A DNA stretch of 64,000 nucleotides from Symmachiella dynata (GCF_007747995.1 NZ_CP036276.1:2471001-2535000); one strand, 5' to 3'; shown: positions 28,869 to 39,367, numbered from the stretch's first letter. Notes: generated by a model not told the origin, from the letters alone. Numbers and translations are program-made.

Positions 28869-30868
28869 GCGTCCAACGCCTATTAGGATTTCTGAGCATC
28901 GCGGTCCAAGTGACCGTGCTGGGCTATTTTTCTGGGACGTACGTGTTCCCAGTCTGTATTGCGTTGATCACGTTTTCCGGGTTGTTCGTCAAGCAGCGGG
29001 TCTCCATCAGCCGCCGACCGGGGTTTTGGATCACCGTGGCGCTGTTCCTGTCATTTGTCGCCAAGAATTTCATCGCGCCGTATGACTTCAATCCCTCGGA
29101 ATCGTTCATTCGAACTCCGCTGGCGTATGCGATCGCACAGTTTTTTATCGTGGTGCAAACGGCGCAGTTCTATATTCGCCGTGAAGAGGATCGTCTGCCG
29201 TTGAGCATGCCCGCCTGGGGAATCGCTACGCTGGTGTTTCTCGGAGATGTCCAGCCCGACTACAGGCAGATGCCGTATTTCCAAGCTGCGGTTCTCGTAT
29301 TTTTGGCGTTAGCAACACTGTTCGTTTCCGCAAGTCGACGCTTCCGCGACCAGCCACCCGGCACGCCTCGGTGGAGTCGAGCGGTCTTGATGTTATTGAC
29401 ATTGGGACTGGCGCTGGGTGGGGGATGGGGCGCATCGGCGGCGCTGCGGCAACACGAACGTGAATTTGATGATCTGATAGCGCGCTACTTAATTCCGGAC
29501 GATCCCCCGACAACGGCTGGCTTTTCAGGGAATTCTCATCTGGGGAGCGTCGCGGCAACAAAATCGAACAATGATGCACGAATTGCGCTCAGGGTCTATG
29601 CGGAGGAGTCACCCGGTTATTTCCGCGGCGCGGCATTTGATCACTATCGCAATCCTGCATGGGTGGCGAATCGTGGACAAAGCGATGTTCCGCGAGTGTC
29701 GTCGCTGCCAGCGGGTCTTTCAACACCTCCCGGAGAATATGAGTCGTTTCTAACCCCCGGAGCAGGATCAGAGGAATGGATGCAATACGAGGTGTGGCCC
29801 GCTGCATCTCAGACGCCAGCAGTCTTTTCGCCGCTGGGCACGGCCCTCTTGCAGGCTCCCATTTCACAAGTCTCCCGAAATGCAGACGATGTGTTCCATT
29901 CGCCGGATTTGTTACAGGGCATTCCCTATCACGTGGCGACGCCCCAGCAGAATCCTTTGATCCGGCTCTCGCCGTCCGATCGTACGCGCCTCACACGCAT
30001 CCCCAATCAATTTGATCCGCGGGTCGGCATCTTGGCAAAACAAATCGGCGGGGACTATCAGACGACATCAGAAAAAATCGCCGCGGTCAAATCTTATTTC
30101 TTAACCAACTACAAATACCAAGTGGGCATCACCATCCCGGCCGGTGTTGAGCCGCTCAGCTATTTCTTACTGGAAAAGCCGGACGCGCATTGTGAATACT
30201 TTGCTTCGGGCACCGTCATTTTGTTGCGATACCTGGGGGTTCCTTGCCGGTATGTGACCGGATTTGTGGTTTCTGAAAAGAATGTCGTCGGCGGGTTTTG
30301 GGTCGCCCGAAACCGGCACGCACATGCCTGGGTCGAAGCCTATGACGATCAACATGGATGGGTGATCGTCGAAGCGACACCGCCAGACGGCACTCCGGAA
30401 GCCAACCCGGCTCCTCTGCCCAAACAGTTTCTTGATTATCTCCGCGAGGGGTTTCTGTCGCTGCGAATTCAACTTCAACAAGGCTATATCCGCATCGCCC
30501 TGCGTGCCTTATTTCAATCACGGGCGTTTCTGGTGACCTTGCTCTGTCTGTTCGTCTATGTCTTGTATCGCAGCTATCGCCGAAGAACCCCGACCAGTCG
30601 CCGTCGGAAAATCCCCGACCCGCGCGTCGATAAGCTCCAACGGTTGCTCCAAAAAATGGACGCCCGCATGCGCAAACACAAACTGCAGCGCGGCGCGGGG
30701 GAAACGTTGCACCAATTCTCCGACCGCGTCGCTCGCAACGCCACCGATCAGAACTTAGAGGCCGCCGCCCTGTGGTACCGCCGCTACGCCGACGTTCGTT
30801 ACGGTGGAGACAACACTCCCGAATCCCTCAAACACCTCGAGAACGGCCTGAAGCCCTCCACCTCGTAA
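28865..30868 (+). CDS. Membrane-bound transglutaminase-like (TgpA-type) protein
   Basis: A 667-residue protein from a GTG start. The N-terminal ~200 residues contain several transmembrane helices (about 5-7). A large extracytoplasmic portion carries a transglutaminase-like core near 405-520. The triad reads Cys in DAHCEYFASG, His in RNRHAHAWVEAY and Asp in EATPPDG. After a final transmembrane helix (~555-572) a C-terminal cytoplasmic DUF4129-like tail follows. This is the TgpA/YebA plan, known as the third member of MoxR-DUF58 operons, implicated in envelope processing. The predicted substrate is an extracytoplasmic protein or peptide. All triad residues are present. Confidence 0.88.
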   Translation: MSVQRLLGFLSIAVQVTVLGYFSGTYVFPVCIALITFSGLFVKQRVSISRRPGFWITVALFLSFVAKNFIAPYDFNPSESFIRTPLAYAIAQFFIVVQTAQFYIRREEDRLPLSMPAWGIATLVFLGDVQPDYRQMPYFQAAVLVFLALATLFVSASRRFRDQPPGTPRWSRAVLMLLTLGLALGGGWGASAALRQHEREFDDLIARYLIPDDPPTTAGFSGNSHLGSVAATKSNNDARIALRVYAEESPGYFRGAAFDHYRNPAWVANRGQSDVPRVSSLPAGLSTPPGEYESFLTPGAGSEEWMQYEVWPAASQTPAVFSPLGTALLQAPISQVSRNADDVFHSPDLLQGIPYHVATPQQNPLIRLSPSDRTRLTRIPNQFDPRVGILAKQIGGDYQTTSEKIAAVKSYFLTNYKYQVGITIPAGVEPLSYFLLEKPDAHCEYFASGTVILLRYLGVPCRYVTGFVVSEKNVVGGFWVARNRHAHAWVEAYDDQHGWVIVEATPPDGTPEANPAPLPKQFLDYLREGFLSLRIQLQQGYIRIALRALFQSRAFLVTLLCLFVYVLYRSYRRRTPTSRRRKIPDPRVDKLQRLLQKMDARMRKHKLQRGAGETLHQFSDRVARNATDQNLEAAALWYRRYADVRYGGDNTPESLKHLENGLKPSTS

Positions 30869-30894
30869 CGCCCCATCGCCAAATTAAGGGACGA

Positions 30895-31000
30895 GGGTGC
30901 CACTGGCGGCTAGTCCGCCAGTGCGCACGTGAACCGACGTCCCTGGACACGCAACACCCAACCTGACACAGCACTGGCGGGCAAGCCGCCAGTGGCACCC
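30895..31000. repeat. 106-bp palindromic element, CACTGGCGG family
   Basis: Perfect 16-bp terminal inverted repeats GGGTGCCACTGGCGGC / GCCGCCAGTGGCACCC. Each end also folds internally (CACTGGCGG-loop-CCGCCAGTG). Solo arms of the family are at 3996 and 34146. It sits between converging genes. Confidence 0.9.
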
Positions 31001-31037
31001 AGCCCAATTAATAGGTCGGAACGATGGATACTCTCGG

Positions 31038-32168
31038 CTACTGTTTTTCTGACAACAACGGCCGTAGCACTTCCTCAAACGCATTGGCTTGGCGAAAGAA
31101 ACCCAAGTCGGTCGGGTGCGAACTATCGACCGTGTCGTCGCCGTCCGCCCCCAACAAATGCTCGCCCGGCAAATAGTGCAAACCGTTGATCCCTGCGGAA
31201 GTCAATCGCTCATAGCCTTCTCGCAGCGCGCGGCGACTTGCGACATGCCGTGCTTGTTTTGCGGGATAGAGAAACGCGTTCGCATAAGTACGGTCTTCGA
31301 CAAGCAGAATCGGTGTCTCCGGACGAGCGGCCCGCAGTTGTTTTACCAACGGTTCGATTCGCTGCTCAATTTGTTTGGACTGCATATTCGGCAAACAGTC
31401 GATGACATAGACCGCGGCATCCAGCTCCGCCATCAGTTCGCCGATTTCAGGATCCATCGTCCCATTTCCAGAGAACCCAAGATTGATCACCGGATACCCC
31501 AGTCGCCGTCCAAGAATCGCCGTGTGCACCATCCCCGGTCGTGAGGCACAAGCGCCGTGGGTGATGGACGTGCCGTAAAAGACAATCGGTTTGCGCGACC
31601 AAGGCTGGGCCTTGGCGACCGTGCTCCCGGCTGGAAATCCCAACTCCACCTTGGTGACGCTGTTGTACAGCGGAAAGTAGAGCAGGTATTCTCGCTCTTT
31701 CTCAGGAATTCCTGTGATTAACGTGACACTGTTCTTTTTCGCTTTGGGCATCCCCGTCGCCGCCCATCGCCACTGGCCATCGTCGGTTTTGACGTACAGG
31801 TCTAACCCGCTGACACCAGTGGCCGCCATGTGCGGCATCGCCAATCGTGACGTCAGCTCCCACCGCGCGTTGAGCGTGCTGGCATTGGTTTTGAACCGCA
31901 CGCACAGTCCGGCAGAATTTCGACTCAGATTCCAAACGGCAGGCCGCACCACCCCTTCCGCCTTCGCCGGTAGCCGGTCAAACGGCGATTTGGTCTCCGT
32001 CCATCCCTGACCCTCGATGCCAAACACACGCGCGTCGAACCACCGTACGCCGTTGGAATCCGTCTCAACCGGCGTAGGCTCAAACGTCTCCGCAGCGGCT
32101 GCTGGCGAAGTCACCAGGGCCAATAAAATGGTAAAGCTGACATATCGCAGTTTCGAAATGGGGGGCAT
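31038..32168 (-). CDS. Secreted SGNH/GDSL-type hydrolase
   Basis: A 376-residue esterase-like protein from ATG 32168, chosen because a signal peptide follows ([21 protein letters not shown]). The open frame itself extends to 32315 but that part overlaps the promoter of the divergent gene. An N-terminal beta-sandwich of ~150 residues precedes the SGNH core. Motifs are block [10 protein letters not shown] (nucleophile Ser), block II GFSGNG, block III-like DCLPNM and block V DSSHPTD with the catalytic Asp/His. The architecture matches SGNH hydrolases with an N-terminal galactose-binding-like domain, which often deacetylate glycans. Substrate unknown. Confidence 0.85.
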   Translation of the reverse strand: MPPISKLRYVSFTILLALVTSPAAAAETFEPTPVETDSNGVRWFDARVFGIEGQGWTETKSPFDRLPAKAEGVVRPAVWNLSRNSAGLCVRFKTNASTLNARWELTSRLAMPHMAATGVSGLDLYVKTDDGQWRWAATGMPKAKKNSVTLITGIPEKEREYLLYFPLYNSVTKVELGFPAGSTVAKAQPWSRKPIVFYGTSITHGACASRPGMVHTAILGRRLGYPVINLGFSGNGTMDPEIGELMAELDAAVYVIDCLPNMQSKQIEQRIEPLVKQLRAARPETPILLVEDRTYANAFLYPAKQARHVASRRALREGYERLTSAGINGLHYLPGEHLLGADGDDTVDSSHPTDLGFFRQANAFEEVLRPLLSEKQ

Positions 32169-32368
32169 TTGTCGAGGAGCTCCTGAAAAAAAACGGTAGA
32201 TTGCTGTGGTATACTGTAACGTCGGGAGGCACGGGGGGAAACGAATGTGGCCGGGCGTCAGCTCTGGCGCGAATTCCTCTGTTTTTCGCCTCTCGCATCC
32301 CTTACAATAAAACAACAGAACTCTCTGTTTGCGATCTCAAGCAACCCTTGAATAAGGTGAGACGATTC

Positions 32369-34129
32369 GTGATCCTGAACTGCCTTCGATCAGCGAACCG
32401 CATGTTATGCCGTCGCGGCTTAGCATTTTCATTCTGCGTGCTCATTGCGACCGCTGCAGCTCTCCCGGCGGCTGATCGCGATAAATCGCAGGAGCAGGGC
32501 GATACGCCAACTTCTACAAAGTTGCGCAGCCGCACCACGAGCAAGAAACCCTACACAACCGGCGCCACCGGTGAGACCGCTCGCATTGCCGCTGAAGTCG
32601 ACACGCTGATCCGCCAATCCTGGACCGACAACGAAATTCGGCCTTCGTCCGAGGCGGACGACGCGGAATGGATCCGCCGTGTGCATCTCGATCTGGTCGG
32701 CCACATTCCCACGCTGGAACAAACCAAATCGTTTTTAGCCGATCGCGACAAAAACAAACGCGCGGCAATGATCGACCAGTTGATCGATAGCTCTGATTTC
32801 GTCGACAATTGGACAACGATCTGGACCAACCTCAGCATTGGCCGCCAGACACCGCGCCGCACCAGCCGGACCGGAATGGAATCCTTCTACCGACAAGCAT
32901 TTTCAGAGAATCGGCCCTGGAACGAAGTCGTCCGCGACATCATCTCCGCCGAAGGGCATTATGAGGAAAACGGTGCGGTCAATTTCCTGCTCGCGCAAAT
33001 GACGGCCCGCGACGAAGCGGTGCAAGCGACCGCCAAGACCACCCGGCTGTTTTTGGGCATTCAGGTGCAATGCACACAATGCCACAATCATCCATTCAAC
33101 AAGTGGAAACAGGACCAGTTTTGGGAATTCAACAGCTTCTTCCGCCAAGCCCGTCGCATCGATCACCGCAAACTTGATCCCGACACCGGCCGGATGGTCG
33201 ACGATTATTCCGAGTTGGTCAATCGGGGTAACGTCGAAGGACCCGTCTATTTCGAGAAACGTAGCGGCCTGATGCAAGTCGCCTATCCCAAGTACCAAGG
33301 CAAAACAGTCGATCCCGGTGCGGACACCAATCGTCGCGAAGTCTTGGCCAAGTTGGTCACCACCGTCGATGAATCGTCGCTAGAAAGTTCCGGGGCCCGG
33401 CCGATGATTGCCGATGCCTTGGCGAATCGTCTCTGGGGGCATTTCCTCGGCTTTGGCTTCACGCGCCCGGTCGACGACATGGGCCCGCATCAACCGGCCA
33501 GCCATCCCCGTGTTCTGGAACTTCTGGCTGTTGAATTCACCAAACACAATTTCGACGTTCGCGAACTGATGCGTTGGATCTGCAACACCGAGGCTTACAA
33601 CCTCTCCAGCAAATTTGGTCCCCAAAATAAAATCGATGACCCCGCCATCGGTGAAATGCCGCTGTTCAGCCACGTTTATATGAAACAGATGAATGCCGAA
33701 CAGTTGTTCGATTCGCTACTGGTTGCCACAAACGCCCACCAGTCGGGGCAAACCGAATTCGAGAAATCGAAACAGCGACGGCAAAAATGGCTGCAACAAT
33801 TCGTACGGACATTCGGTACCGACGAAAACGAGGAAGCGACATCGTTCAATGGTTCGATTCCACAAGCCCTGATGATGATGAACGGCGAACTCATCGAAAA
33901 TGCGGTATCGGCAAAAGAGGGGAGTTTTCTCCACTCCGTCCTAGCCAATTCCGATAACGATTCTAAGAAGATCACCACGTTGTATTTGACCGCACTCGGT
34001 CGCCGCCCGCTGGGTAAAGAACAAAAAGCCGCCCAACAACTGATCAACCGTTCCAGCGACCGACTGACCGGCTATCAAGACTTGTTTTGGGCACTGCTCA
34101 ACTCAAACGAATTCATTTTGGTCCACTAA
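32369..34129 (+). CDS. DUF1549/DUF1553 protein with CxxCH motif
   Basis: A planctomycete-type secreted protein of about 586 residues. DUF1549 (PSCyt2) occupies roughly the first half with [16 protein letters not shown], and DUF1553 (PSD1) the second half with [35 protein letters not shown] segment contains a CxxCH haem-c-like motif. The start is uncertain: GTG 32369 lies nine bases after AAGGTGAG, while ATG 32402 would still keep the signal peptide ([18 protein letters not shown]). It is followed after 103 bp by a DUF1501 gene, a pairing widespread in planctomycetes. Function is not known; redox or sulfatase-linked roles have been proposed only by context. Confidence 0.88.
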   Translation: MILNCLRSANRMLCRRGLAFSFCVLIATAAALPAADRDKSQEQGDTPTSTKLRSRTTSKKPYTTGATGETARIAAEVDTLIRQSWTDNEIRPSSEADDAEWIRRVHLDLVGHIPTLEQTKSFLADRDKNKRAAMIDQLIDSSDFVDNWTTIWTNLSIGRQTPRRTSRTGMESFYRQAFSENRPWNEVVRDIISAEGHYEENGAVNFLLAQMTARDEAVQATAKTTRLFLGIQVQCTQCHNHPFNKWKQDQFWEFNSFFRQARRIDHRKLDPDTGRMVDDYSELVNRGNVEGPVYFEKRSGLMQVAYPKYQGKTVDPGADTNRREVLAKLVTTVDESSLESSGARPMIADALANRLWGHFLGFGFTRPVDDMGPHQPASHPRVLELLAVEFTKHNFDVRELMRWICNTEAYNLSSKFGPQNKIDDPAIGEMPLFSHVYMKQMNAEQLFDSLLVATNAHQSGQTEFEKSKQRRQKWLQQFVRTFGTDENEEATSFNGSIPQALMMMNGELIENAVSAKEGSFLHSVLANSDNDSKKITTLYLTALGRRPLGKEQKAAQQLINRSSDRLTGYQDLFWALLNSNEFILVH

Positions 34130-34145
34130 CACCGCCCACAAAAAT

Positions 34146-34175
34146 GGTGCCACTGACGGCTTGCCCGCCAGTGCC
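34146..34175. repeat. Solo arm of the CACTGGC palindrome family
   Basis: GGTGCCACTGACGGC-TTGC-CCGCCAGTGCC hairpin just after the DUF1549 gene. It may serve as a terminator but no T run follows. Confidence 0.6.
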
Positions 34176-34232
34176 CTCGATTTTCAAGCAAACACAATCA
34201 AACATCCACACAACTCTCATTGGTGAATATCC

Positions 34233-35510
34233 ATGGCACGCTCCGAATCGAATATCCCCCGCGGCATGTCGCGACGGCATTTCATGCGTCACCTTTCGAC
34301 CGGGGCAATGACGCTCCCCGCGCTGCAATTCATCAACAACCTCAACGCGCACGCTGCTGATATCAAGAAAAACCAAAAGTCATGCATCCTGTTGTGGCTC
34401 GGCGGGGGTCCCCCCACGATCGACATGTGGGACCTCAAACCGGGTAGCAAAAACGGCGGCGAGTTGTCTCCCATCGCCACTACCGGCGACATGCAAATCT
34501 CCGAAGCACTGCCCAAAACCGCGCAGCAGATGAAACACCTTTCGCTCATCCGCTCAATGAGCACCCGCGAAGCGGACCATGGCCGCGGCCGTTACTACAT
34601 GCACACCGCCTACGTCCCCAATCCGACCGTCGTGCACCCCACGTTCGGCTCGGTCGTCAGTAAGGAATTGGGCGAACAACGCCCCAACCTTGAAATCCCC
34701 GCTTTCATCTCCATTGGCGGCGGTAGCGAAGGACCGGGATTTCTCGGCATGGCCAACGCCGCCTTCAATGTCGACAGCTCCGGCAACATCCGCAACGCCG
34801 GCGGCGGGGGCTGGGCGAAGTCACGACTGAATAACCGGCTGTCGATGCTCAACGTGGTCGAATCCAATTTCATCAAATCCGGCCGCGGCGGATTACCGCA
34901 AGATCACGCCGACGTCTACCACAAAGCCGTCAGCCTGATGACCACCCAGCAACTGGCCGCTTTTAAGGTCAATGACGAACCCGAACAAATCCGCGAAGCG
35001 TACGGCAACGACGGTTTCGGCCGCGGCTGTCTGCTCGCCCGCCGACTCGTCGAATCGGGCGTGCCATTCGTCGAAGTCAATTCCGGCGGCTGGGACCTGC
35101 ACATGGGGGTCTTCGACGCCCTCCGCGACCAACGTCTCCCCGCACTCGATCAAGGCCTAGCGGCGCTGACGGCTGACTTGGCCGATCGCGGCCTGCTGGA
35201 GCATACGGTGATCGTCTGCATGGGCGAATTCGGTCGTACGCCGCGAATCAATCAAAACGTGGGCCGCGACCACTGGGCCGCCAGTTGGTCAGCCGTCATC
35301 GGCGGCGGCGGTTTAACCGGCGGCATCACCGTCGGCGCCACAGACAAAGACGGCATCGGCATCGAAGGCAAAAGCTACCTCCCCGGCGACCTCTGGGCCA
35401 CCGTCTCCCAAGCCCTCGGCATCCCGCTGGACATCGTCTACACGACGAAACGCAAACGCCCCATGAAAATCGCCAACGGCGGCAAACCAATCGCCGAACT
35501 GATCGGGTAG
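34233..35510 (+). CDS. DUF1501 family protein with Tat-type signal
   Basis: 425 residues. The N-terminus has [13 protein letters not shown], a twin-arginine export signal followed by a hydrophobic stretch ending near LNAHA, so it should be folded in the cytoplasm and exported. The core matches the DUF1501 pattern of the alkaline phosphatase superfamily: [50 protein letters not shown] and [12 protein letters not shown]...GRDHW. Conserved Asp/His residues could bind metal. It lies directly after the DUF1549/DUF1553 gene on the same strand, the usual pairing, so they likely act together. Enzymatic activity is unproven for the family. Confidence 0.9.
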   Translation: MARSESNIPRGMSRRHFMRHLSTGAMTLPALQFINNLNAHAADIKKNQKSCILLWLGGGPPTIDMWDLKPGSKNGGELSPIATTGDMQISEALPKTAQQMKHLSLIRSMSTREADHGRGRYYMHTAYVPNPTVVHPTFGSVVSKELGEQRPNLEIPAFISIGGGSEGPGFLGMANAAFNVDSSGNIRNAGGGGWAKSRLNNRLSMLNVVESNFIKSGRGGLPQDHADVYHKAVSLMTTQQLAAFKVNDEPEQIREAYGNDGFGRGCLLARRLVESGVPFVEVNSGGWDLHMGVFDALRDQRLPALDQGLAALTADLADRGLLEHTVIVCMGEFGRTPRINQNVGRDHWAASWSAVIGGGGLTGGITVGATDKDGIGIEGKSYLPGDLWATVSQALGIPLDIVYTTKRKRPMKIANGGKPIAELIG

Positions 35511-35521
35511 CCAAGGTAGGG

Positions 35522-35777
35522 TGCGTCGTGACGCATCTTTCTAGGTAGGAAGGTAGTTGAGCCTCTAAATAAAGGACTCGCGCAAAGGCGCAGAGCCGCA
35601 AAGCAGAAAAAGAGGAAACTAGCGAAACCCCGCGATAACAAATCAGAAGTGCCAGATTCCAACCGATCCGCGTTACGCATCACTTTGCTTTTTGAAATAT
35701 AACTCTTTGCGTCTTGGCGTCTCTGCGCGAGGCCTTTCTTTTGCAGGATGCGTCGCCGCGTACCTTTCTAGGTAGGA
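35522..35777. repeat. GCAAAG-family inverted repeat flanked by direct repeats
   Basis: The inner inverted repeat pairs the left arm 35571-35610 (GCGCAAAGGCGCAGAGCCGC core) with the right arm about 35703-35740. Outside it, TGCGTCG...TTTCTAGGTAGGA occurs directly repeated at 35522-35550 and 35749-35777. It fills the gap between the DUF1501 and VOC genes; no gene is seen in it. Confidence 0.75.
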
Positions 35778-35856
35778 CGTCGACTCACAATCGCAGAGCC
35801 GGTTTCACCCGCAGCTATGGGGGCGGACCGATTGTGACAAAGCAAAGAGGGCCACG

Positions 35857-36246
35857 ATGTCATTCGCCGCCAACATCCAACAAGTTGCCCCGGTCATCGC
35901 CGTCGCCAACGTCAAAGATGCCATCGACTGGTACCAACGCGCACTCGGATTCAAAGCGGGCTTTATCAACCGTGACGCTGCCGATGAAACCGGCGAGTCC
36001 TGGAATTATGCGCTGCTTGATAACAACAGCGCGCAGCTCCATTTGGCAAAAATCGTCTCAGGTGATGCGACGTTATCGTCGCCGTGCAATTGCTATTTGT
36101 TTGTGGAAAACATCCACGCACTTCACGAACAATTATTAGCAATGCAAGCGGACGTTACGCCCCTGCAGGCCATGCCCTGGGGGAACCAGGAATGTTGGCT
36201 GCACGATCCATACGGCAATCGTTTGGTGCTCAGTGCCGAGGAGTAA
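35857..36246 (+). CDS. VOC-family (glyoxalase-like) protein
   Basis: A 129-residue protein with the vicinal-oxygen-chelate fold: N-terminal QVAPVIAVANVKDAIDWYQRALGF, a central strand set around NYALLDNNSAQLHLAK, VFVENI-like CYLFVENIHALHEQLL, and the terminal ECWLHDPYGNRLVLS. It resembles fosfomycin/bleomycin-resistance-type and glyoxalase-like proteins that detoxify small molecules, but no specific ligand can be named. It is monocistronic, preceded by a palindromic repeat element. It is not closely related to the other VOC protein in the window (different lengths and motifs). Confidence 0.82.
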   Translation: MSFAANIQQVAPVIAVANVKDAIDWYQRALGFKAGFINRDAADETGESWNYALLDNNSAQLHLAKIVSGDATLSSPCNCYLFVENIHALHEQLLAMQADVTPLQAMPWGNQECWLHDPYGNRLVLSAEE

Positions 36247-36323
36247 TGGCAAGTTCAATTGTCCGTGGCGGGCATCGATGTATCGCCGAAACATTGTAGA
36301 CCTACGGTGATTTACGGTCTTCC

Positions 36324-37175
36324 TCACTCGATGATGAGCCTAAACGGACTAGATATTTCAGACCAATAGGTCCAACCGTCAGAGTCTTGGCCACCCTGAA
36401 TTCGTAAGGCTACGTGATACCGTCCTGGAATCCAGCTACCACGAATCCGAAAATTTCGAAGATTCAATTCGATGCTATCCGTTGGCTCCGGAGGAATCTT
36501 TGCTGTCACTACGTCTTTTGAGTTTGGCCTTGGCGGACGAGTGTTCCATGGAACCAAGTTCGTTTGTTCTCGACTTCGGTTGACGTGAACAAGTGAATAT
36601 CGAGCAGCCGCATTCCCTAAGCCTAAGAAGTCAACTCCTAGTCTTCTTTTCACACGAACGATTATCGGCGATTCGAATTCATAACAATCAGCTGCGGTTT
36701 GAACATCAAGATTTTGCCGATACTCGTCTCCTGGCTTGTGGATCCACGACCATTCGCCGTTCCCATCAGGATAGCACCATCCACGGTCAGCGAATTCATT
36801 ATCATCGAATTGCCACAAACGAAACTCGTCAACCTCATCATTTGGCAAACCGTCCGCCAACCGGCCTCGTCGAGTTACGGGCGACTCTCTTAAGAATGGA
36901 AATGCATAAATATTTGCATATCCACCTTTTTTCCTACCTGTGTAACAAAGCGCTGCTTCCCAGTAGTCAGATTCAACTCCTGGGAGTGGACTGCGTGATC
37001 GAATGCGGGCTGTGATTGATGCCGACTGATCACCGGGGGCATCATCACACCAATATCTCCCAACATGCAACTTTGATGATGTTGCCGCCTCGAACCGAGC
37101 CGCTAGATAATCGAGTACATCTAACCATTGGCTTTCCGTTTGACCACGTGGATCGTCGAGCATTTGGATGGACAA
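36324..37175 (-). CDS. Hypothetical protein, low GC
   Basis: I do not recognise this 283-residue protein. It starts at TTG 37175 (AAGG seven bases upstream) or ATG 37163. No signal peptide or membrane segment is visible. It is rich in Trp, Arg and Asp. The first half has WLDVLDYLAARFEAATSS then a stretch of YWCDDAPGD; the C-terminal ~90 residues alternate hydrophobic and polar residues (ELNLRNFRIRGSWIPGRYHVALR) like a beta-sandwich. The coding region is clearly AT-richer than neighbours, consistent with recent acquisition. It sits 45 bp downstream of the PQQ-propeller gene on the same strand, so it may be co-transcribed. Confidence 0.6.
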   Translation of the reverse strand: MSIQMLDDPRGQTESQWLDVLDYLAARFEAATSSKLHVGRYWCDDAPGDQSASITARIRSRSPLPGVESDYWEAALCYTGRKKGGYANIYAFPFLRESPVTRRGRLADGLPNDEVDEFRLWQFDDNEFADRGWCYPDGNGEWSWIHKPGDEYRQNLDVQTAADCYEFESPIIVRVKRRLGVDFLGLGNAAARYSLVHVNRSREQTNLVPWNTRPPRPNSKDVVTAKIPPEPTDSIELNLRNFRIRGSWIPGRYHVALRIQGGQDSDGWTYWSEISSPFRLIIE

Positions 37176-37220
37176 TTTTAGCCTTAGGTATATCTGGTGA
37201 TTCTTGTGCGAACTCCCCCG

Positions 37221-38459
37221 TTACCGCCCCACATCCACACAATACAAAAACTGTTCATCCCGCAAATACAACTTCCCATCCGCCAGCGCCGGCAGTGCGC
37301 GGGCCGTCGATTGGCCGATTTGCGCGCGGGACAGTTCGGTGTATTTTTTGGGCGAGGGTTGAACCAGTACGATTTCGCCGTCCAGTTTGGTGATCAGCAG
37401 TTTCCCGTCCGCCATGATGAACGTGCCGATGCCGAAATTGTCTTCCGACCACAACACGCCGCCGGTCTTAGCGTCGACGCACCGCAGGTGCAGCGGACTG
37501 GCTCGTTCTTGGCCGTGGATGCCGTACAGGTTTCCGTCGTAATAAATTGGCGTTGGGTAATGGCTGGAGAGAGCTTCGTCGTTTTCCCAAATCGTTTTGG
37601 GAGCGGCGTCGCCCACTTCCACCATCAAGCCGCCCACCCCGTAGTGCGACGTCGCAAACACCCGATTGCCGATCACCAACGGATTGGCCCCGTTCACCGT
37701 CGGGCCGCGGCGGCCGAAGGGGATTTCGAATTGCACCGACCCATCGGCCGGATCGAGCGAAACCAGATTCATGCGGGTGATGAAGATCACCTGCTGTTTG
37801 CCGTTGAGCGTTGCGACCACCGGGGAGGAATAGCTCGCCGTATCTTTGACAGCCTCCCACAGTGTTTTTCCCTTGTCCAACGAAAACGCCACAACCGCCG
37901 GTCCGCGAAATCCACCCACGTTCAACAGCAATTTGCCATCCACAACAATCGGTGAGCTGCCCGCTCCGAAGTAACCTTCCCGCGCACCGAATTCCTTGTG
38001 CGTGTGCCGTACCCAGATTTCTTGGCCATCGGCAAACGACACACATCGCAAATCGCCCGCAGCGCCGAACAGATACACGCGGTCCTTGTGGATCAGCGGA
38101 ATACTCCGCGGACCATCATCGGGATTGATCGAGGGGCGAAACGTGGTCGGGAACTGATTCTTCCACCCCGGTTTGCCGGTTTGAGCATCGTAGGCCTGGA
38201 CGACATCGTTGTCACCGATCCGCTGAAACAATACGACGCGCCCGTCGGCGACCACCGGTCCGGCCAAGCCGCTGCCGATTTTTTGTTTCCAGACGACCTG
38301 CGGACCGTTAGCGGGCCAGCTGTCAGCCAGTTTTTCATCCTGGGCGATGCCGTTTCGCGTCGGGCCGAGAATCTGCGGCCAATCTCCAGCAACGGCGGTT
38401 TGCCAGCACAATCCCAGAGTGAATGCGAACAGAAACAATCGGCGCAAGATCAGCGGCAT
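37221..38459 (-). CDS. Secreted PQQ-type beta-propeller protein
   Basis: 412 residues from ATG 38459; the upstream extension to 38546 lacks a signal. A signal peptide (LILRRLFLFAFTLGLCWQTAVAG) precedes WPQILGPTRNGIA, the typical opening of planctomycete PQQ-binding-like (BamB-like) proteins. At least six blade motifs follow, each with a strand ending in A-TG or DPADG and tryptophan docking (for example VQAYDAQTGKPGWKNQF, VVAFSLDKGKTLWEAV, VSLDPADGSVQFEI). The fold is an eight-bladed propeller that either binds PQQ as a dehydrogenase or serves as scaffold. Catalytic residues cannot be judged. Likely periplasmic. Confidence 0.85.
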   Translation of the reverse strand: MPLILRRLFLFAFTLGLCWQTAVAGDWPQILGPTRNGIAQDEKLADSWPANGPQVVWKQKIGSGLAGPVVADGRVVLFQRIGDNDVVQAYDAQTGKPGWKNQFPTTFRPSINPDDGPRSIPLIHKDRVYLFGAAGDLRCVSFADGQEIWVRHTHKEFGAREGYFGAGSSPIVVDGKLLLNVGGFRGPAVVAFSLDKGKTLWEAVKDTASYSSPVVATLNGKQQVIFITRMNLVSLDPADGSVQFEIPFGRRGPTVNGANPLVIGNRVFATSHYGVGGLMVEVGDAAPKTIWENDEALSSHYPTPIYYDGNLYGIHGQERASPLHLRCVDAKTGGVLWSEDNFGIGTFIMADGKLLITKLDGEIVLVQPSPKKYTELSRAQIGQSTARALPALADGKLYLRDEQFLYCVDVGR

Positions 38460-38590
38460 GCGGAATTCCTCGGCGCAAGTGCGTAATGGATGGACCTCCG
38501 CGACCGTGCGGAAGTCTCCACGTATGCTACCGATTTCAATCCGCAAGTGAAACGCCGTATTTTATTCTTGGGCGATTGCCGACGCGTGAA

Positions 38591-38887
38591 TCAGGCCGGC
38601 CATTGTTTGCTGCAACTCTCGCAACGAAAACCGACCAATGTGCCCGAACCGGGAATCGGCAGTCCGCCGCGGCTGAGCATGATGTCTTCGCTCTCGACGG
38701 GAGTGACCGCCGGGGCTCCGCAATGGCGGCAGTTCTTATTTTTGTAGATCACGCTGGCCCGCGACAGCACGTCGAATTGAAATGGGCTGCGAATTTGATG
38801 GACGCATGTTTCGAATTTCAGAATCCGCGGCTCACTGTTGCCGCCTGAATTTTCTGCGTCGGGATTGTAGAGTTTCAAGTAGCTCAT
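38591..38887 (-). CDS. Zinc-ribbon small protein
   Basis: A 98-residue protein from ATG 38887 (AAGG two to five bases before it, and AAAAGG further up); the longer frame to 38998 has no coding character. Two CxxC knuckles, CRHCG in the middle and CESCSKQW at the C-terminus, with F/YKNKNC before, form a zinc ribbon. The N-terminal part MSYLKLYNPDAEN has no known fold. Role unknown; zinc-ribbon proteins of this size often bind nucleic acid or partner proteins. It is the first gene of the leftward pair with the PQQ protein but separated by 132 bp. Confidence 0.65.
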   Translation of the reverse strand: MSYLKLYNPDAENSGGNSEPRILKFETCVHQIRSPFQFDVLSRASVIYKNKNCRHCGAPAVTPVESEDIMLSRGGLPIPGSGTLVGFRCESCSKQWPA

Positions 38888-38998
38888 CCTTGAGCACCTT
38901 TTGTCTGAGAGCATTCCTGCTCGGTGAACTCCGTGATCGTCTCCGGAAAAAACTCCGTTGCAACTTACCGCGAGGCAATTTGCATCCATGACGACCAC

Positions 38999-39367
38999 CG
39001 TGGCTTATCAATCATCAGTACCACGGTGACGCAAAAGATAACGGTCGCCAAGCAAATCAACAACTGTCTTTTTGATCAGGTATACCGTTCTCATGCTCGG
39101 CGACCCGAATTCAATCAAGATTCGCGTCATCTCATTAAAAAATGTCACCAACGATTCACTATCTTGAATCCCAAAAGGATAGCAGCAATCGGTGGGCAGT
39201 AGGCAGTAGAAGCTGCAGTTCAAACGCACCTAAACGAGCAAGTCTCATGATTATAGACGACATCCGTTGCTGCTAGTTGCGTCATCAAAGATGGGGATTG
39301 CCTCAACCCTATGCTATACCAGCGCAACCACACAAAGTCGACAAACACCACATCTCAATACCACCGA
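38999..39367. other. Intergenic region, no gene seen
   Basis: About 370 bp between two minus-strand genes. It contains short inverted sequences (ACCACCGTGG) and an AT-rich stretch, but no ORF with coding character and no terminator I could call. Confidence 0.4.

Noticed and set aside
31038-32315. Long start of the SGNH hydrolase at 32315
   Set aside because: The extra ~49 residues overlap the divergent gene's upstream region and lack a signal; the signal peptide begins at 32168.
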